The notes beneath the pieces are model-generated. The model was given only the letters and a program-made list of their open reading frames with translations. It ran no database searches and was not told the DNA's origin. Both the position numbers and the translations under genes were made by a program. This document shows positions 43,702-54,375 of a DNA stretch of 64,000 bases, piece by piece; the stretch's first letter is position 1, and each line of letters begins with the position of its first letter. The stretch is taken from NCBI GenBank assembly GCA_029747015.1, contig JAKOGI010002989.1:1-64000 (forward strand). The letters are read 5' to 3'. Source of the stretch: Carnegiea gigantea (Eukaryota; Streptophyta; Magnoliopsida; Caryophyllales; Cactaceae).

Positions 43702-44529
43702 TGCTGAGTTTCTAGTTGTTTAGACTTAAGTACAAGTTAATTAAGTTGTAATAATCATTTGTCTTGCTTTCTTTACTAGTTTGAATGTACTTTGATTAGT
43801 CTTAAGCTCACTTTACAACCGGTTAGCCCTAACCGAGGAGATTAAGGCTAATTAACACCTTTCCTCCTCAGGAGGGTAAGGTGAGGTGCTTGCCTACTTG
43901 CTTGCTAGCTAGAATAATTATAAGGCATGTAACAAAAGCAAGTTTCGGCCATTTTGGAAGGGATACTTTAGACTTGAATGAAAAACTTCCTAGAGAGCAT
44001 TTGAAAGCTTTCTCTCAAATTCTTACTTGCTTATCTTAGTTTAGGCCAAACTAAGTGGTGTTCAAGTGAGTCTTAACCTTGATTAAGTGGTGATTCTGTA
44101 TCTTAATCAAGATTAAGGGCCCTAAACTCAAAGGTTGGTGGTGATTCTGTATCCAATCCTAGAGTTTAGTTCTATCCTAACCGAGTTCATCTCACCGGTT
44201 TCTAAGTGAAGTTATTAGCTTGAATGCTCACTTGATTTCTTTCACTTAGTGTATCCTTCATATCCCCTCATCTATCCACTCCATTTACCTTCATATACAT
44301 CCTTTCCCACGATTTCCATTTCACCGAAAGGCTTGAAATCCAACTAGAATTCAAGAGCCTTCATACCGTGCAAAAGTAGACTCTTCTAGTTTCGTGGGCA
44401 GCAAGTTGGCACGGTGTGGCTGTGCATACAAGCACGACCGTGCCACTCTAGGCCGTGACAATTCCTTAAGTTTAGTCCCTTTTGATGTGAGGTTAGCTTG
44501 GGTCTTCTCTTCCCTTGAGCTTTACATCA
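43702..44529 (+). repeat. 3' LTR of element M, remaining part
   Basis: Continues 35962-36683 after N. Hairpin 1 is a perfect 10-bp stem CTTGATTAAG/CTTAATCAAG around TGGTGATTCTGTAT (44078-44111). Hairpin 2 GGTTGG/CCAATC is at 44133-44158. The GC-rich unit is at 44409-44444. It ends TTTACATCA before the CTTAG duplication. Confidence 0.9.
44078..44158 (+). promoter_or_regulatory. Twin loop-conserved hairpins in 3' LTR of M
   Basis: The longest stem of the set: 10 bp, perfect, with a 14-nt loop TGGTGATTCTGTAT. The second has a 6-bp stem including one G-U pair and the same loop. Confidence 0.78.
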
Positions 44530-44534
44530 CTTAG

Positions 44535-45119
44535 GGTGTGTAGCCCCCAAGTAAAGAAATCAAGGTTAAGATGTGTTTAAGTGGGAGATTTCCACTTAAA
44601 CATTTTACCATGTTGATTTGGACCAAAACTGATAGGGTTGATAAAATGGTCTGATTTCTTCACTTTGACTGAGCATAATTGGTTTTGCTTGCTTGGACCT
44701 GAAAGGTAACATCTAGGGGAACCCAAAAATGCAAAAATTCAAGAATTAAACCACAATGAAGCTTAAGAAATCTCATGCTCAAAACCGGGTACATTCTGGT
44801 TTAACTGGGCAGTCTTGATAGTTTGGGTTTATTGGCTAAATTGGACGGGTAAATTAAGTCCAAATGTGTTGAAACTTGCTTTGTTCGAAATCCAACTTCT
44901 CAAACTTCAAACGGATTATAAAATATTAGATTTAAACCTCAAAGAGGCCTAAGTAATTAAGCTCTCAAAAATCGGGTTTCCTATTGGAATTAACCCGTGA
45001 CCTGCTCTTTTGCTTCTTTAACAAAATGTGGATAATTTATTGATATTTTGGCCAACAAAATAAGATTATCTTGACTGATTTGATTCTCTAAATTAGGGGG
45101 CATGGAGAGATCTCCATCA
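44535..45119 (-). repeat. 5' LTR of element L, U3 part
   Basis: Continues 29071-29963. It resembles 28300-28500 of H's LTR in places. Outer end ATCTCCATCA. The 43 bases that follow (45120-45162) belong to neither L nor O and contain two copies of CAAGGCCTGGTG. Confidence 0.78.
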
Positions 45120-45162
45120 TATACCCTCAGCCTTAGCGCTCAAGGCCTGGTGCAAGGCCTGG

Positions 45163-46242
45163 TGATGCACTTCTGAGTACCTAAGTAAGGAAACCAAGAA
45201 GAGATCTCAAGTAGTGAAGGAGAAATGGATTCGGTTTGGCTTGCACGAACTAGTATGAGATAAACTAAGCTCCCTTGGGTAAGATATCACCACTAAGGTT
45301 ACTTAAAGCTCCCCTTAAGGATCAATGATATAAGATATCACCACTAAATTGATTTTTAAGGACTCTTGAACACCACTCCAGAGAGCTAGGGTAGAGATAA
45401 GCAAGAGAGAAAACACAAGATGGAGTTCGAACTCAACCTTGCTTTTACTCAGCAACTAATGAATGCAAAGGTGAAGAAGGCTATTAAGAGGCCTTCTCAA
45501 CTGCTGCCCACGTCTCAAATAGCATGGGAACCCTCATTAAACACTTGCTAATCTAAGTACACAAGAGAGCTTAAAGCTTAACAATACATTAGCTTTAAGT
45601 CTACATCTAAATAGGTGTCTAACCCTATTATAATCTTATTAGTACCATCCTGACAGCTCACATGTACTCTAGACAGCTGATTTGAGCTTGGGTTATCCTC
45701 CAAACATGTGTTGATCAGCTAGATTAGGCCTAAAATGGAAAACAACACAAACCAGTTGTAATGGTGTTTTGTAAGCTTTGGGGCCGGTTAATAGCAAATG
45801 CCTTGGACAAAATGCACCATCTTTTAAGGGGAGTAATGATAAATATTATAAAACATTTTGGTGCTAAGAAACCCCATAAATAAGTTGTGGAAGTAGCTCA
45901 TCCATTCATTGATTGCTTCAGCAGGCGCTGCTGGGAATGAATCTGCAACAGTTGACTTTGGAGCTGAAGTTGACTAACCAAGTGATCTCCAAATGCCTTT
46001 AAACTTGATTTGTTGGATTCCTAACTTATTAAGCTTTCATTTGGTGCAAACATCATCTCCCCTAGCTTCCTGGAACTCCATCTACAAGGCAGCAAAGCTC
46101 AGTCTTTTCACGGGCTGAACCAGAATTTTGAGCAGCTTGGAATTCCTTGACAAGTTGAACCGTGGCCTTGATCTCTTGTGGACTTGGATTGATGGATTGA
46201 TCATGCTCATGCCACTTTGGTTGGCCCTCCATGGGTGCATCA
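45163..46242 (-). repeat. 3' LTR of element O
   Basis: 1080 bases, on the minus strand TGATGCACCC to AAGTGCATCA, next to the pol end and purine tract. It has diverged hairpin-like sites with TGGTGATATCTTA loops near 45280-45300 and 45321-45352. It is unlike the other LTRs overall. Confidence 0.78.
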
Positions 46243-46249
46243 TCCTCCC

Positions 46250-48859
46250 CTTGTTGCAGAGAATTTGCACTTAAATTCTCAAGGTTATCATCATCAAAGT
46301 ATGGTTTAAGGTCGGCAACATTGAATGTACAAGAAACTCCATACTCCCTCGGGAGGTTGACCTTGCAAGCATTGTCATTGATCTTTTCAAGGACTTCAAA
46401 GGGTCCATCGACTCAGGACATTAGCTTAGATTTCCTTTGGGAAGGAAATCATTCCTTGCTAAGGTGAACCCAAACAAGGTCTCCCAGTTGGAACAAAGCT
46501 TGCTTCCGGTGCTCATTGGCTTGGCTTTGGTACTTCTCATTGGCTTTCTCAATTTGCTCGTGGACCTTCTTATGGAGCTCTTGGATCTCTTTAACTTGCT
46601 TGCTAGCTTTGGCATTCATCTTCTCTTGATGTATGGACAAGAGATCAAGTGGACCGAGAGGATTGCGCCAGTACACTACCTTGAAGGGGGACTCATTTGT
46701 AGTTCTACTCGAGGCTCGGTTGTACATAAATTCAGCATGGGCTAGGAGGAGATCCCACACTTTCATGTTCTTCCTCATAAGAACCCGTAGCAAGGTTCCC
46801 AAGGTCCGGTTCACCACTTCAGTTTGGCCATCAGTTTGAGGGTGGCACATGATGCTAAACTTTAGCTTTGTGCCCAACTTCCTCCAAAGGGAAATCCAAA
46901 AGTGACTTAGGAACTTTCAATCCCTATCTAAAACAATAGAAAGGGGAATTCCATGGAGTCTCACAACTTCTTTGAAGTATAGGTCGGCGATGTAAGAAGC
47001 ATCATTAGTTTTATGGCAAGCAACAAAGTGAGGCATTTTTGAAAACCGATCTACCACCACCAAGATGGAGTCTTTGTTGCGCTGAGTGCGTGGTAGACCA
47101 AGTACGAAATCCATGCTCACATCTAGCCAAGGCCCTTGGGGAGTCGGCAATAGTGTGTAAAGCCCTTGAGGGAGCGCATGACTTTTAGCCATTTGACAAG
47201 TAGTACATCCCTTAATTAAGCCTTGGACATCTTTTAACATGTGAGGCCAAAAGTATTGTTCCTTGGCCATGATGTATGTCTTGTCTTCTCTAAAGTGGCC
47301 CGTAAGTGAACCACCATGAATCTCTCTAAGGATATGCTCCCGAGTGCCACACCTCGGCTCACACAATCGATTTCCCTTGAATAAATAGCCCTCTTGAAGC
47401 ATGAAGTCTCCCTTTGGGTGAGCTTGGCAAGATTCATAAAGCTCCTTGAAATCCTCATCTTTTTTTATAAGGACTTGAGGTGCTTAAATCCTAGTATGCA
47501 CGAACCAAGTTAGAACAAAAGAAGGTGCGTTCTAGATAGCGCATCCGCGCCTTCATTAAGCTTCCCGAAACTTGTGTTTGATCATAAAGTGAAATGATTA
47601 TAGGTATTCAACCCACTTGGCATGCCGGGAATTCAACTTATGTCGTCCTTGGATGTACTATAGAGCTTCATGGTCGGAATGCAAAATAAACTCATTAGCG
47701 ATCAAGTAGTGAGTCCAATGTTCAAGGGCCCAAGGATCGCAAAGAACTCTTTATCATATGTTGAATACTTCCTTCTTACGTCACTTAACTTCTCACTAAA
47801 GTAGGCAAGTGGCTTGCCCTCTTGGATCAAAACTGCACCTATCCCCACTCCGGAGGCATCACACTCCACCTCAAAGACTTTATCAAAACAAGGCAATGCT
47901 AGGACTGAGGTGTGAGTGAGCTTGTCTTCGAGTTCTTTAAATGACCTTTGGGCTTAGCTTATCCACATAAACTTGGTGCCCTTCAGGGCCTCGGTCATAG
48001 AGGCGGCAATGGAGCTAAAGTTACGGATGAACCTCCTATAAAAGGAAGCTAATCCATGAATGCTTCATACATCATGCATGGAGGATGGAACCGGCCAAGA
48101 TTTAATGGCCTTAACCTTGCTTGGATCCACTCGTATTCCTTCGATGAGACAATGTAGCTAAGGAACACAACTTCAAGGGAGAAGAAAGTGCACTTCTTAA
48201 GGTTGCAGTATAGCTTCTCTTATTCAAGAACCTCCATGACTTGCTTCAAATGCTCAAAGTGCTCCCTTTCGGTTTTGCTAAAAACCAAAATATTGTCAAA
48301 ATAGGTAACGATGAACTTGCCAAGAGAGGCTTTGAACACTTGGTTCATGAGCCTTATGAATGTGCTTGGAGCACTGGAGAGATCAAAAGGCATAACCAAC
48401 CACTCATAAAGGCTAACTTTAGTTTTGAAGACCGTCTTCCACTCATCACCTTCACGAATCCGAATTTGATATTACCCACTCCGAAGGTCTATCTCTGTGA
48501 AGTACTTGGAGCCGTGGGGCTCATCAAGTATGTCTTCCTACCTAGGTATGGGATGCCGGTATTTGATTGTGATCTTATTGATATCATGGCTATCTAGACA
48601 CATCCGCATGGTGCCATCTTTTTTAGGCACAAGAAGAGTGGGCACGGCACAAGGGCTTAAGCTTGCTCGAACAAGGCCCTTAGAAATGAGGCCCTCGACT
48701 TGTCCTTGAATCTCCAAAGTGTCTTTGGGGTTCATCCTATATGCGAGTTTGTTAGGAAGGATGGCTCCGGGAATGAGATCAATGTAATATTGGATTGTCC
48801 ATTTTGGGGGCAAACTAGAGGGGATCTCATCAGGGAAGACATGGGCATTTGAGTAGTTG
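46250..48859 (-). pseudogene. pol: pol remnant of element O
   Basis: Read leftwards. Reverse transcriptase starts near 48859 ([28 protein letters not shown]). Its catalytic site reads YFDN (48292-48303), so the last Asp is lost. RNase H remains follow ([17 protein letters not shown] at about 47860). Integrase then has the zinc-binding part near 47200 and DGQTEVVNRTLG in the block 46449-46877. Frames are broken at least at 48540, 47700, 47400 and 46917. The order and motifs match C, N and Q, but identity is visibly lower. Confidence 0.85.
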
Positions 48860-48864
48860 GATGG

Positions 48865-48933
48865 TGATGTATATATAAGAGAGCCCAAATGACCAAGCTA
48901 ACTATTTTGTGGTTTTTGTAATTGAGAAAACAA
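48865..48933 (-). repeat. 69-bp inverted repeat arm, left
   Basis: Perfect reverse complement of 49191-49259, both being the PBS-proximal end of the same LTR. The arms are separated by 257 bases of R/U5. Confidence 0.92.
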
Positions 48934-49020
48934 GGAAAGTAAAAAGGATAGTTCAAGACTTGACTTTGAGATAATCCAATAGAGCCACTCAAGCCAAACC
49001 TTGGGCACTTCCTTAACCCA

Positions 49021-49053
49021 ATCTAGGATACAGAAGTTAATCACCACCTAGAT
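49021..49053 (-). promoter_or_regulatory. Loop-conserved hairpin in LTR of P
   Basis: Arms ATCTAGG and CCTAGAT, perfect. The 19-nt loop is the complement of TGGTGATTAACTTCTGTAT, with extra bases in the middle of the usual loop. Confidence 0.7.
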
Positions 49054-49190
49054 GAGAATAAGAGACCTAGAACACCACTTGAGATTGCCAACACTCAAGA
49101 TATAGAACCAGGTTTTGAACACACAAATGAGAATCCACTCAAATGCTGAATTTATATTCCTTAATCCAAAAGTTGATGAATAATCTTTTT

Positions 49191-49259
49191 TTGTTTTCTC
49201 AATTACAAAAACCACAAAATAGTTAGCTTGGTCATTTGGGCTCTCTTATATATACATCA
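49191..49259 (+). repeat. 69-bp inverted repeat arm, right, joined to the PBS
   Basis: LTR terminus in plus orientation ending TATACATCA, directly followed by TT and the PBS TGGTATCAGAGC at 49262-49273. This is the normal junction of a plus-strand element. Confidence 0.92.
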
Positions 49260-49374
49260 TTTGGTATCAGAGCTTAGGCTAAGGTTGCCCTCTTGACCAA
49301 GCGTCCAAACCCAAACACATCCCTAAGCCAAACACACAACCAACCCATAAAGAACCATTAAGCATTCATCCATC

Positions 49375-50317
49375 ATGATTTCCTTTGCGAACGTTAGAAA
49401 AGAGATAGCTTTGATTGAGAAGGAGTTGGTTGTCCTTGAAACCCCAAAGTTTCGCGGCCAAAAGGAAGAATTTCCTTACTGGATTTCCAAAGTGGAACAA
49501 GTCTTCACTCGCTACAACCTTAAAGAACACGAGAAGTTTAAGGTGGTTATCAAGAAGCTCCGAGGCTATGCACTTGAATGGCGGGAAAAGTACAAGTGTC
49601 GGAGGAAGAAGAGAGGAAAAAGTAAGATTAGAACATGGGATAAGTTAACAGGTAAACTAAAGCATGCTTTTGCTCCAACCTCTTACTTACACAAGCATCT
49701 TTTTCTTACCTTTGAGGGAAATGGCTTTAATTCCTCTTCTAAACACATCCCTTTCAATAAGGCGAGTCCCATGAGTGCTTGTATCTGTAACTCTACTTCC
49801 TTCCTTTGTTTGGAGAAACCTAACCCCAACAAAGATGAAAAGATCCTCGGGGAGGAAGCTTCAAGCCTAGTTGACCTACCTCCTATTTTTGATGACTATG
49901 GTGATGATGAGACCTTTGAACTTGAGGGACAAGAAGACTATTCATGTCCTTCGCCACTTGTGCTAGATCACCATTTACATAAGGGAATAGCATGTGTTGT
50001 TCACTTTGATCCTTGTTATGACAATTTCATTGCTCCATTATCCCCACAATTAGAACCTGAACTAGCCGAACTTATAAACATGGGGGGACAAACGGGAAAC
50101 ACAAGTGAGGGACAACCAAGAGGGATAGATAAGGAAGGTGAACATGGAGAACCCTTGATCTTTAAAGAAGGATGTCATGAAAACCATGAGGTGAATTGTG
50201 ACCTACCTCCAAGATTTGATGAGCTTGAAATTGAAGAACTCCAAGTGTCCGATTTAGAGCTATGTGGGGTTCTTGAAGGAATTGAGGAACTCTTGAGTCA
50301 AATGATGTATATATAAG
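49375..50317 (+). CDS. Divergent gag-like ORF of element P
   Basis: Open for 313 codons from ATG 49375. The N-terminal 110 residues resemble the gag-like protein of E (WISKVEQVFTRYN, GYALEWREKYKCRRKK, RTWDKLTGKLKHAF, then a proline/tyrosine segment). A zinc knuckle is not evident. The middle shares NKDEKI and GEEASSLVDLP with E. The acidic C-terminal part holds LELCGVLEGIEELLSQ, the same motif as the EQLL repeats of E and G. The frame ends a few codons into the reversed LTR tip. No enzyme domains. It is the only uninterrupted retroelement frame of this kind here, but whether it is expressed is unknown. Confidence 0.65.
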
Positions 50318-50329
50318 AGAGCCCAAATA

Positions 50330-50879
50330 GTGAAGGCTGTCCAAACTGTCCTGCGCCAGGATACCGTGTGCTTGTGAGCTGAACTTGACCAACCAAATGA
50401 ACTCCAATTTAAGCGTGGTTAGTCTTGTTAGAAAGCTCATTTCTTAGGCTTGATTAATGTAAGGACCATCAGAATTTTTGCCCATTACATTTTGCTGCAA
50501 AAGGGTAACAAATACCGGGTGTGAGGAGGATGAACTAGGCGTGAACTCACAAGGCAAGTTCACGGCTTTTCTGCACAAAATAGCGAACTCCTTGACTTCT
50601 TTGAGCTTTGTGGGATCTTCCTTGAGCTGAGTAGGAGCAGTAGGAGAGTGGGCAAGATGGTCTCCATTAGAAATGGATGGTACTCTTGATCCCCTTTTGG
50701 AAAACCCCTTTGGATAAGACACTTTGAAGTTCCAATAAAACTCCATAAAGTGTCTTTTGTCATGAAATTCAAAAAGTGGAACCAAAGAAGGGCCTTGCCA
50801 TGCATGAATTTGTATGGAGCTTACCTCCCATGAAGTTGAGTTGAAAGAACGAAAATGATACCCTTGAAAATATACATCA
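50330..50879 (-). repeat. U3 part of LTR of P
   Basis: Minus-strand LTR start TGATGTATATTTTC at 50879, D-type. It keeps an open frame (50444-50917) that aligns without indels over about 70 codons to the U3 frame of D (VYFQG, IHAWQG, EFHDKRHFMEFY). It is truncated before the TATA region. Confidence 0.75.
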
Positions 50880-50884
50880 GATGG

Positions 50885-51342
50885 CAAGGGGGTGTGAGGG
50901 TGTCTCGGTGTGGTCATCTTGTGAGGGGGTAAAAAGGATCATTTCCTTGAGGGGTTTATACTCATGGTGATCGACTTTAAAGGTAGGCTCAAGGAAAGAA
51001 AGATAGACCTCCCCATCTTTGTGAGACTCTTTGTTCTTAGGCTTGGGAATTTGTTGTAGGGCCAAGGGAGCTAAGGTGATCTTTCGGCCATCTTTGTGGA
51101 GGGTGAAAGTATTGAGGAACCCATCATGCATGACCTTTCGGTTATAAAGCCAAGGACTTCCTAGATGGATATGACAAGCATCTAGGGGGATGATGTCACA
51201 CCATAGTTCATCACAACAGCTTTTACCAATGGAGAAGGACACTAAGCAATGATAAGAAACTTGTAGGCCCTTACCTTGGTTAAGCCATTGAATAGATTAG
51301 GGTTGAGGGTGTGATTTGGCCTTGAGATTGAGCTTTGACACC
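50885..51342 (-). pseudogene. Protease region of element O
   Basis: Continues O's coding region beyond insertion P. It holds SIQWLNQGKGLQVS, LWCDIIPLDACHIHLG and PWLYNRKVMHDG, the late protease/linker region of the CRM-like polyprotein. The IIDGGS site itself is not present because the sequence is cut by R. One stop occurs near 51298. Confidence 0.8.
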
Positions 51343-51347
51343 AATGT

Positions 51348-52634
51348 TGATGGAATCCTGCCTAGCCAAGCCAAGTTCATATTCAATTAGGTCCAGAACA
51401 TCCAAGAACAAGGTCCCAAGTGCAAAGGATGGCTCACCTTTTGCTAGAAACACAAACAAAACCCTACGGGTTCAAAATAGTTTTCAAGCCTGGTTTTGTG
51501 TTTCTAATTACTTAGGCCTAAACTAAAATTTTGCATGTTTTGGGTCCTTAAAAAGATGTTAACTACCTGGCCCAAGTGATTAAATCAAATTAAGTCATGT
51601 GGAAGATAAAGAACCAGGTCAATCTTTCAAACCATGTAGGCTGGAACCCGGTTTAGACCAGTTCGGGTATTTTGATCTTTTGAGCAGGCAAATGATCTCT
51701 AGATTGAGTAATTCCACTTGAAAGAGTTAGAAGCCTTCCAAAGCTTTCCAACCGTATATGGCAAGATAATTCATCCCCACGTTTTGCATGTGAAATGTGG
51801 CTTCAAATCATAGCCTGAAAACTACCAGCTACTGCCTGGTTGCACCTAATTGGTGCATTTGGTCGTTGAATCCCTTTTCGGCATCCAATCCATGTCTAGC
51901 TACTTGGATGCGTAACTAACAAGCTGTTGGACACAATTATGAAGGAACCACCAAGTTATCCAATAAGGAGCAAGTGAAGAAGACAACTTCATTCTTAGTG
52001 GCCAGCTAGAAAGCAAAAGCAGCCCGTCAATATGACTACTTTTCTTCTCTTCAAGGCAGCTGCTTAAGTGCTTAATTACTTGCTTAGTAACAAGTTTAGC
52101 TTTAATCCTAATTATTAGATAGACTTAAAGGTTGTACTTAATAGGGATTAAGCAAGGATTAGCATAGAAACCTCATGGGCTAGTTAAAACTGTGAACTAA
52201 GCAAGTTTAAGAGGTTTCCTAATTATGAAGAAACGTCACTCCCTAGACTATAGCTGCTTGGTTGCTTGCTGGCTTACCTTTAATGCCTTTGTTTTCCTCA
52301 TTTTTCAATCAGATTTCGTACATTTGAAAAGAAGGAGAGATTTGCTCTTGAAAACCAGAATACTACACTTGCGTATCCTTAACTTGGCCGATTAAGGCGG
52401 TATTCAAGTCTAGTCCTAAATTTATTTAAGTGGTGATTTCTGTATCTTAATCAAGCTTAGGGGCCCTAACCTTGGCCTTGGTGGTGATTACTGTATCCAA
52501 GATTCAAGTTTAGAACTATCCAAAACTCACTTTCAATATTGGATTGCATTAAAAGCAAGCTAAGGCCATGAGTTCCTTTGTTTGTTTTTGTGTTCTCCTT
52601 TCATTATAAGCAATTTCCATTGAGCTTTGCATCA
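51348..52634 (+). repeat. 5' LTR of element R
   Basis: 1287 bases, TGATGGAATCCTGCC to TTTGCATCA, akin to the LTRs of M and H. Hairpins at 52426-52501. Confidence 0.82.
52426..52501 (+). promoter_or_regulatory. Twin loop-conserved hairpins in LTR of R
   Basis: Arms TTAAG/CTTAA around TGGTGATTTCTGTAT (52426-52450) and CTTGG/CCAAG around TGGTGATTACTGTAT (52477-52501). Confidence 0.7.
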
Positions 52635-52756
52635 TATTTGGTATCAGAGGTTTGGTTTCTCCTTGGCCTGGTATGTCCTTCCACCATCCAGATTCATTCC
52701 TACTCAAATTCCAAACATATTCCTAGCTTGAACTTAAACACAAACCGTAGACAAGA

Positions 52757-53766
52757 TGAGTTCTAGCATGAGTTTGAAAGAGAAGTTTGATGCTCTAATG
52801 GGGCAGAATGAGGTCTTAGTGAAGAAGATTAATGAGGATTCCCAGCAAAACCAAGAAACTAAGGCTTCAAATGAGTACTTACATAAACAGCGTGGTGCCT
52901 GCATGAAGTAAAAGCAAGCTATCAATGAGGAACCTCTACAATCTGAACCTAGAAGACAAGAGCATGTGTTTAGCCATCATCTTGATTCATCTAGTGATGA
53001 TGAACCATTGAGAATGGTTAGGCCAGAACCGCGGATGCAAGCTTATACCAATGATTTCATGGTTGAAGTTCCAAAATATGAAGGCAAGCTTGATCCTGAA
53101 GAGTTCTTGGATTGGTTACGCACGGTTGAGAGAGTTTTTGAGTACAAGGACATTCCTGAAGAAAAGAAGGTGAAGCTGGTTACCATTAGACTCCATAAGT
53201 ATGCTTCTCTTTAGTGGACTAATTTGTGTGCCAAGAGAGTTAGAGAGCGAAAGTCCAAAATCAGTACATGGGATAAGATGAAATCAAAGCTTAAGGCTCG
53301 ATTTCTCCCTCCCACTTATGTTCAAGATTGTTACTCTCAACTCCACAATTTAAACCAAGGTAACCTGAGTGTAGAAGAATACACTAGAGAGTTTGAAAAG
53401 CTTCTAATTAAGTGTGAATTACACGAAACCGGAAGAACAAACAATTGTTAGAAACTTGGGAGGCCTTGATCCTAAGTATGCTAATGTAGTCGATTCACAA
53501 GTTTACACTTCATTTGATGAGGTTTGCATGCTTCTCATAAAGTTGAATAGCAAAAGAAGGTAAGACAGCCCTTTAAACCTCAAAATTTCAAGCCCTTAGC
53601 CTGGAACACACCATTTAACGAGGGGAGTTCTAATCCACCTCCTAAGCCTACAAATCCTTTTCCTACCAATCCACAAAGAACCCCAACTCCATAAAAGGTC
53701 CAACCACCTCCAACCGGACCCAATCCCAATCCTATGAGCACAACAAGATGTTTCAAGTGCCAAGGG
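52757..53766 (+). pseudogene. gag: gag of element R, decayed
   Basis: Start MSSSMSLKEKFDALM at 52757, a coiled-coil-like stretch, HVFSHHLDSSSDDEP, PKYEGKLDPEEFLDW, YASL then a stop in place of the first Trp, CAKRVRERKSKI, SVEEYTREFEKLLIKC. Stops at about 52910 (Gln to TAA) and 53213 (Trp to TAG), and indels near 53440 and 53550. It ends with CFKCQG, the first half of the zinc knuckle, at the TRIM insertion point. Confidence 0.85.
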
Positions 53767-54190
53767 TGTAACAGCCCACGACCACCCGCCATCGAGGTTT
53801 TGTCCGCTTTGGGCAGGCGGGACGCTACCACCATCCCTGCCCTTACGGTTTTGTCCTCAAAAGGCGCCTCGATGGGTTGAGGTTTCCCCACGCTTATAAG
53901 GCGTGGTTCGTTCTCCTCAACTCCCGATGTGGGATACCTTCATCCACACCCCTCTCAGGGGCCCAGCGTCCTCGCTGGCACACCGACACGGGTCCATGGC
54001 TCTGATACCATTGTAACAGCCCACGACCACCCGCCATCGAAGTATTGTCCGCTTTGGGCAGGCGGGACGCTACCACCATCCCTGCTCTCACGGTTTTGTC
54101 CTCAAAAGGCGCCTCGATGGGTTGAGGTTTCCCCACGCTTATAAGGCGTGGTTCGTTCTCCTCAACTGCCGATGTAGGATACCTTCATCC
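53767..54190 (-). mobile_element. TRIM-like element 1
   Basis: A 424-bp miniature LTR element: LTRs 53767-53946 and 54012-54190, PBS complement at 53998-54010 (TGGTATCAGAGCC on the minus strand), interior of about 65 bases with no coding capacity. LTR ends are TGTAACAGCC on the plus strand and TGGATGAAGG on the minus strand. The LTR contains ATCCCACATCGG and CTTATAAG. Non-coding size, LTRs of about 180 bases and an intact PBS match the TRIM class. I see no 5S rRNA-like sequence, so it is not Cassandra. Confidence 0.85.
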
Positions 54191-54370
54191 TGGATGAAGG
54201 TATCCCACATCGGGAGTTGAGGAGAACGAACCACGCCTTATAAGCGTGGGGAAACATCAACCCATCGAGGCGCCTTTTGGGGACAAAACCGTGAGGCCAG
54301 GGATGGTGGTAGTGTCCCGCCTGCCCAAAGCGGACAATACCTCGATGGCGGGTGGTCGTGGGCTGTTATA
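54191..54370 (+). repeat. TRIM-like solo LTR 2
   Basis: 180 bases in plus orientation from TGGATGAAGG to GGCTGTTATA (last bases mutated from TGTTACA). It abuts TRIM 1 head to head with no spacer, forming an inverted repeat about 180 bases per arm. GAATT separates it from the next unit. Confidence 0.85.
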
Positions 54371-54375
54371 GAATT

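Larger units (their letters stand above)
29964..44529 (+). mobile_element. Element M: near-complete CRM-like element, 3' LTR split by element N
   Basis: 5' LTR 29964-31535, PBS 31540-31551, gag-pol 31658-36130, polypurine tract CAACAAGGGGAGGA before 35962, 3' LTR 35962-36683 plus 43702-44529. Duplication CTTAG at 29959-29963 and 44530-44534. N (36684-43696) with its own duplication lies in the 3' LTR. M inserted into the LTR of L. Its coding frame is almost continuous but carries several stops and small indels. Confidence 0.93.
28620..45119 (-). mobile_element. Element L: old Ty3/gypsy remnant, split by element M
   Basis: Minus-strand remnant consisting of a gag fragment, leader, PBS complement GCTCTGATACGA (29055-29066, one base changed) and 5' LTR 29071-29963 plus 44535-45119. 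The duplicated CTTAG at 29959-29963 and 44530-44534 proves the LTR was split by M. The LTR's outer end is ATCTCCATCA at 45119. The rest of L was lost or moved by H and G. Confidence 0.82.
48865..50879. mobile_element. Element P: rearranged non-autonomous element with internal inversion
   Basis: Flanked by GATGG at 48860-48864 and 50880-50884, with TGATG at 48865 and CATCA at 50879, so it integrated as one unit. The outer parts belong to a minus-strand LTR: U3 is 50330-50879 and R/U5 is 48865-49190. Between them is a plus-strand segment consisting of the LTR's last 69 bases (49191-49259, a perfect inverted copy of 48865-48933), a PBS (49262-49273), a leader and a gag-like gene. It ends in a second reversed LTR tip (50303-50329). 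The breakpoint near 49190 falls about where R should begin. Confidence 0.8.
45163..51347 (-). mobile_element. Element O: degenerate Ty3/gypsy element with insertion P
   Basis: Minus-strand remnant: 3' LTR 45163-46242, purine tract complement (CAACAAGGGGAGGA), integrase, RNase H and reverse transcriptase at 46250-48859, then protease at 50885-51342 after insertion P. The 5' half, with gag, leader and LTR, is missing because R starts at 51348. Many stops and indels make it one of the oldest recognisable copies here. Confidence 0.82.
51348..53766 (+). mobile_element. Element R: 5' part of a Ty3/gypsy element
   Basis: 5' LTR 51348-52634, PBS 52639-52650 (TGGTATCAGAGG, one base changed), gag 52757-53766. 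It ends inside the zinc knuckle, where the TRIM cluster begins. Pol and the 3' LTR are not in the window; beyond the TRIM cluster the sequence is a different element in the other orientation. Confidence 0.85.
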
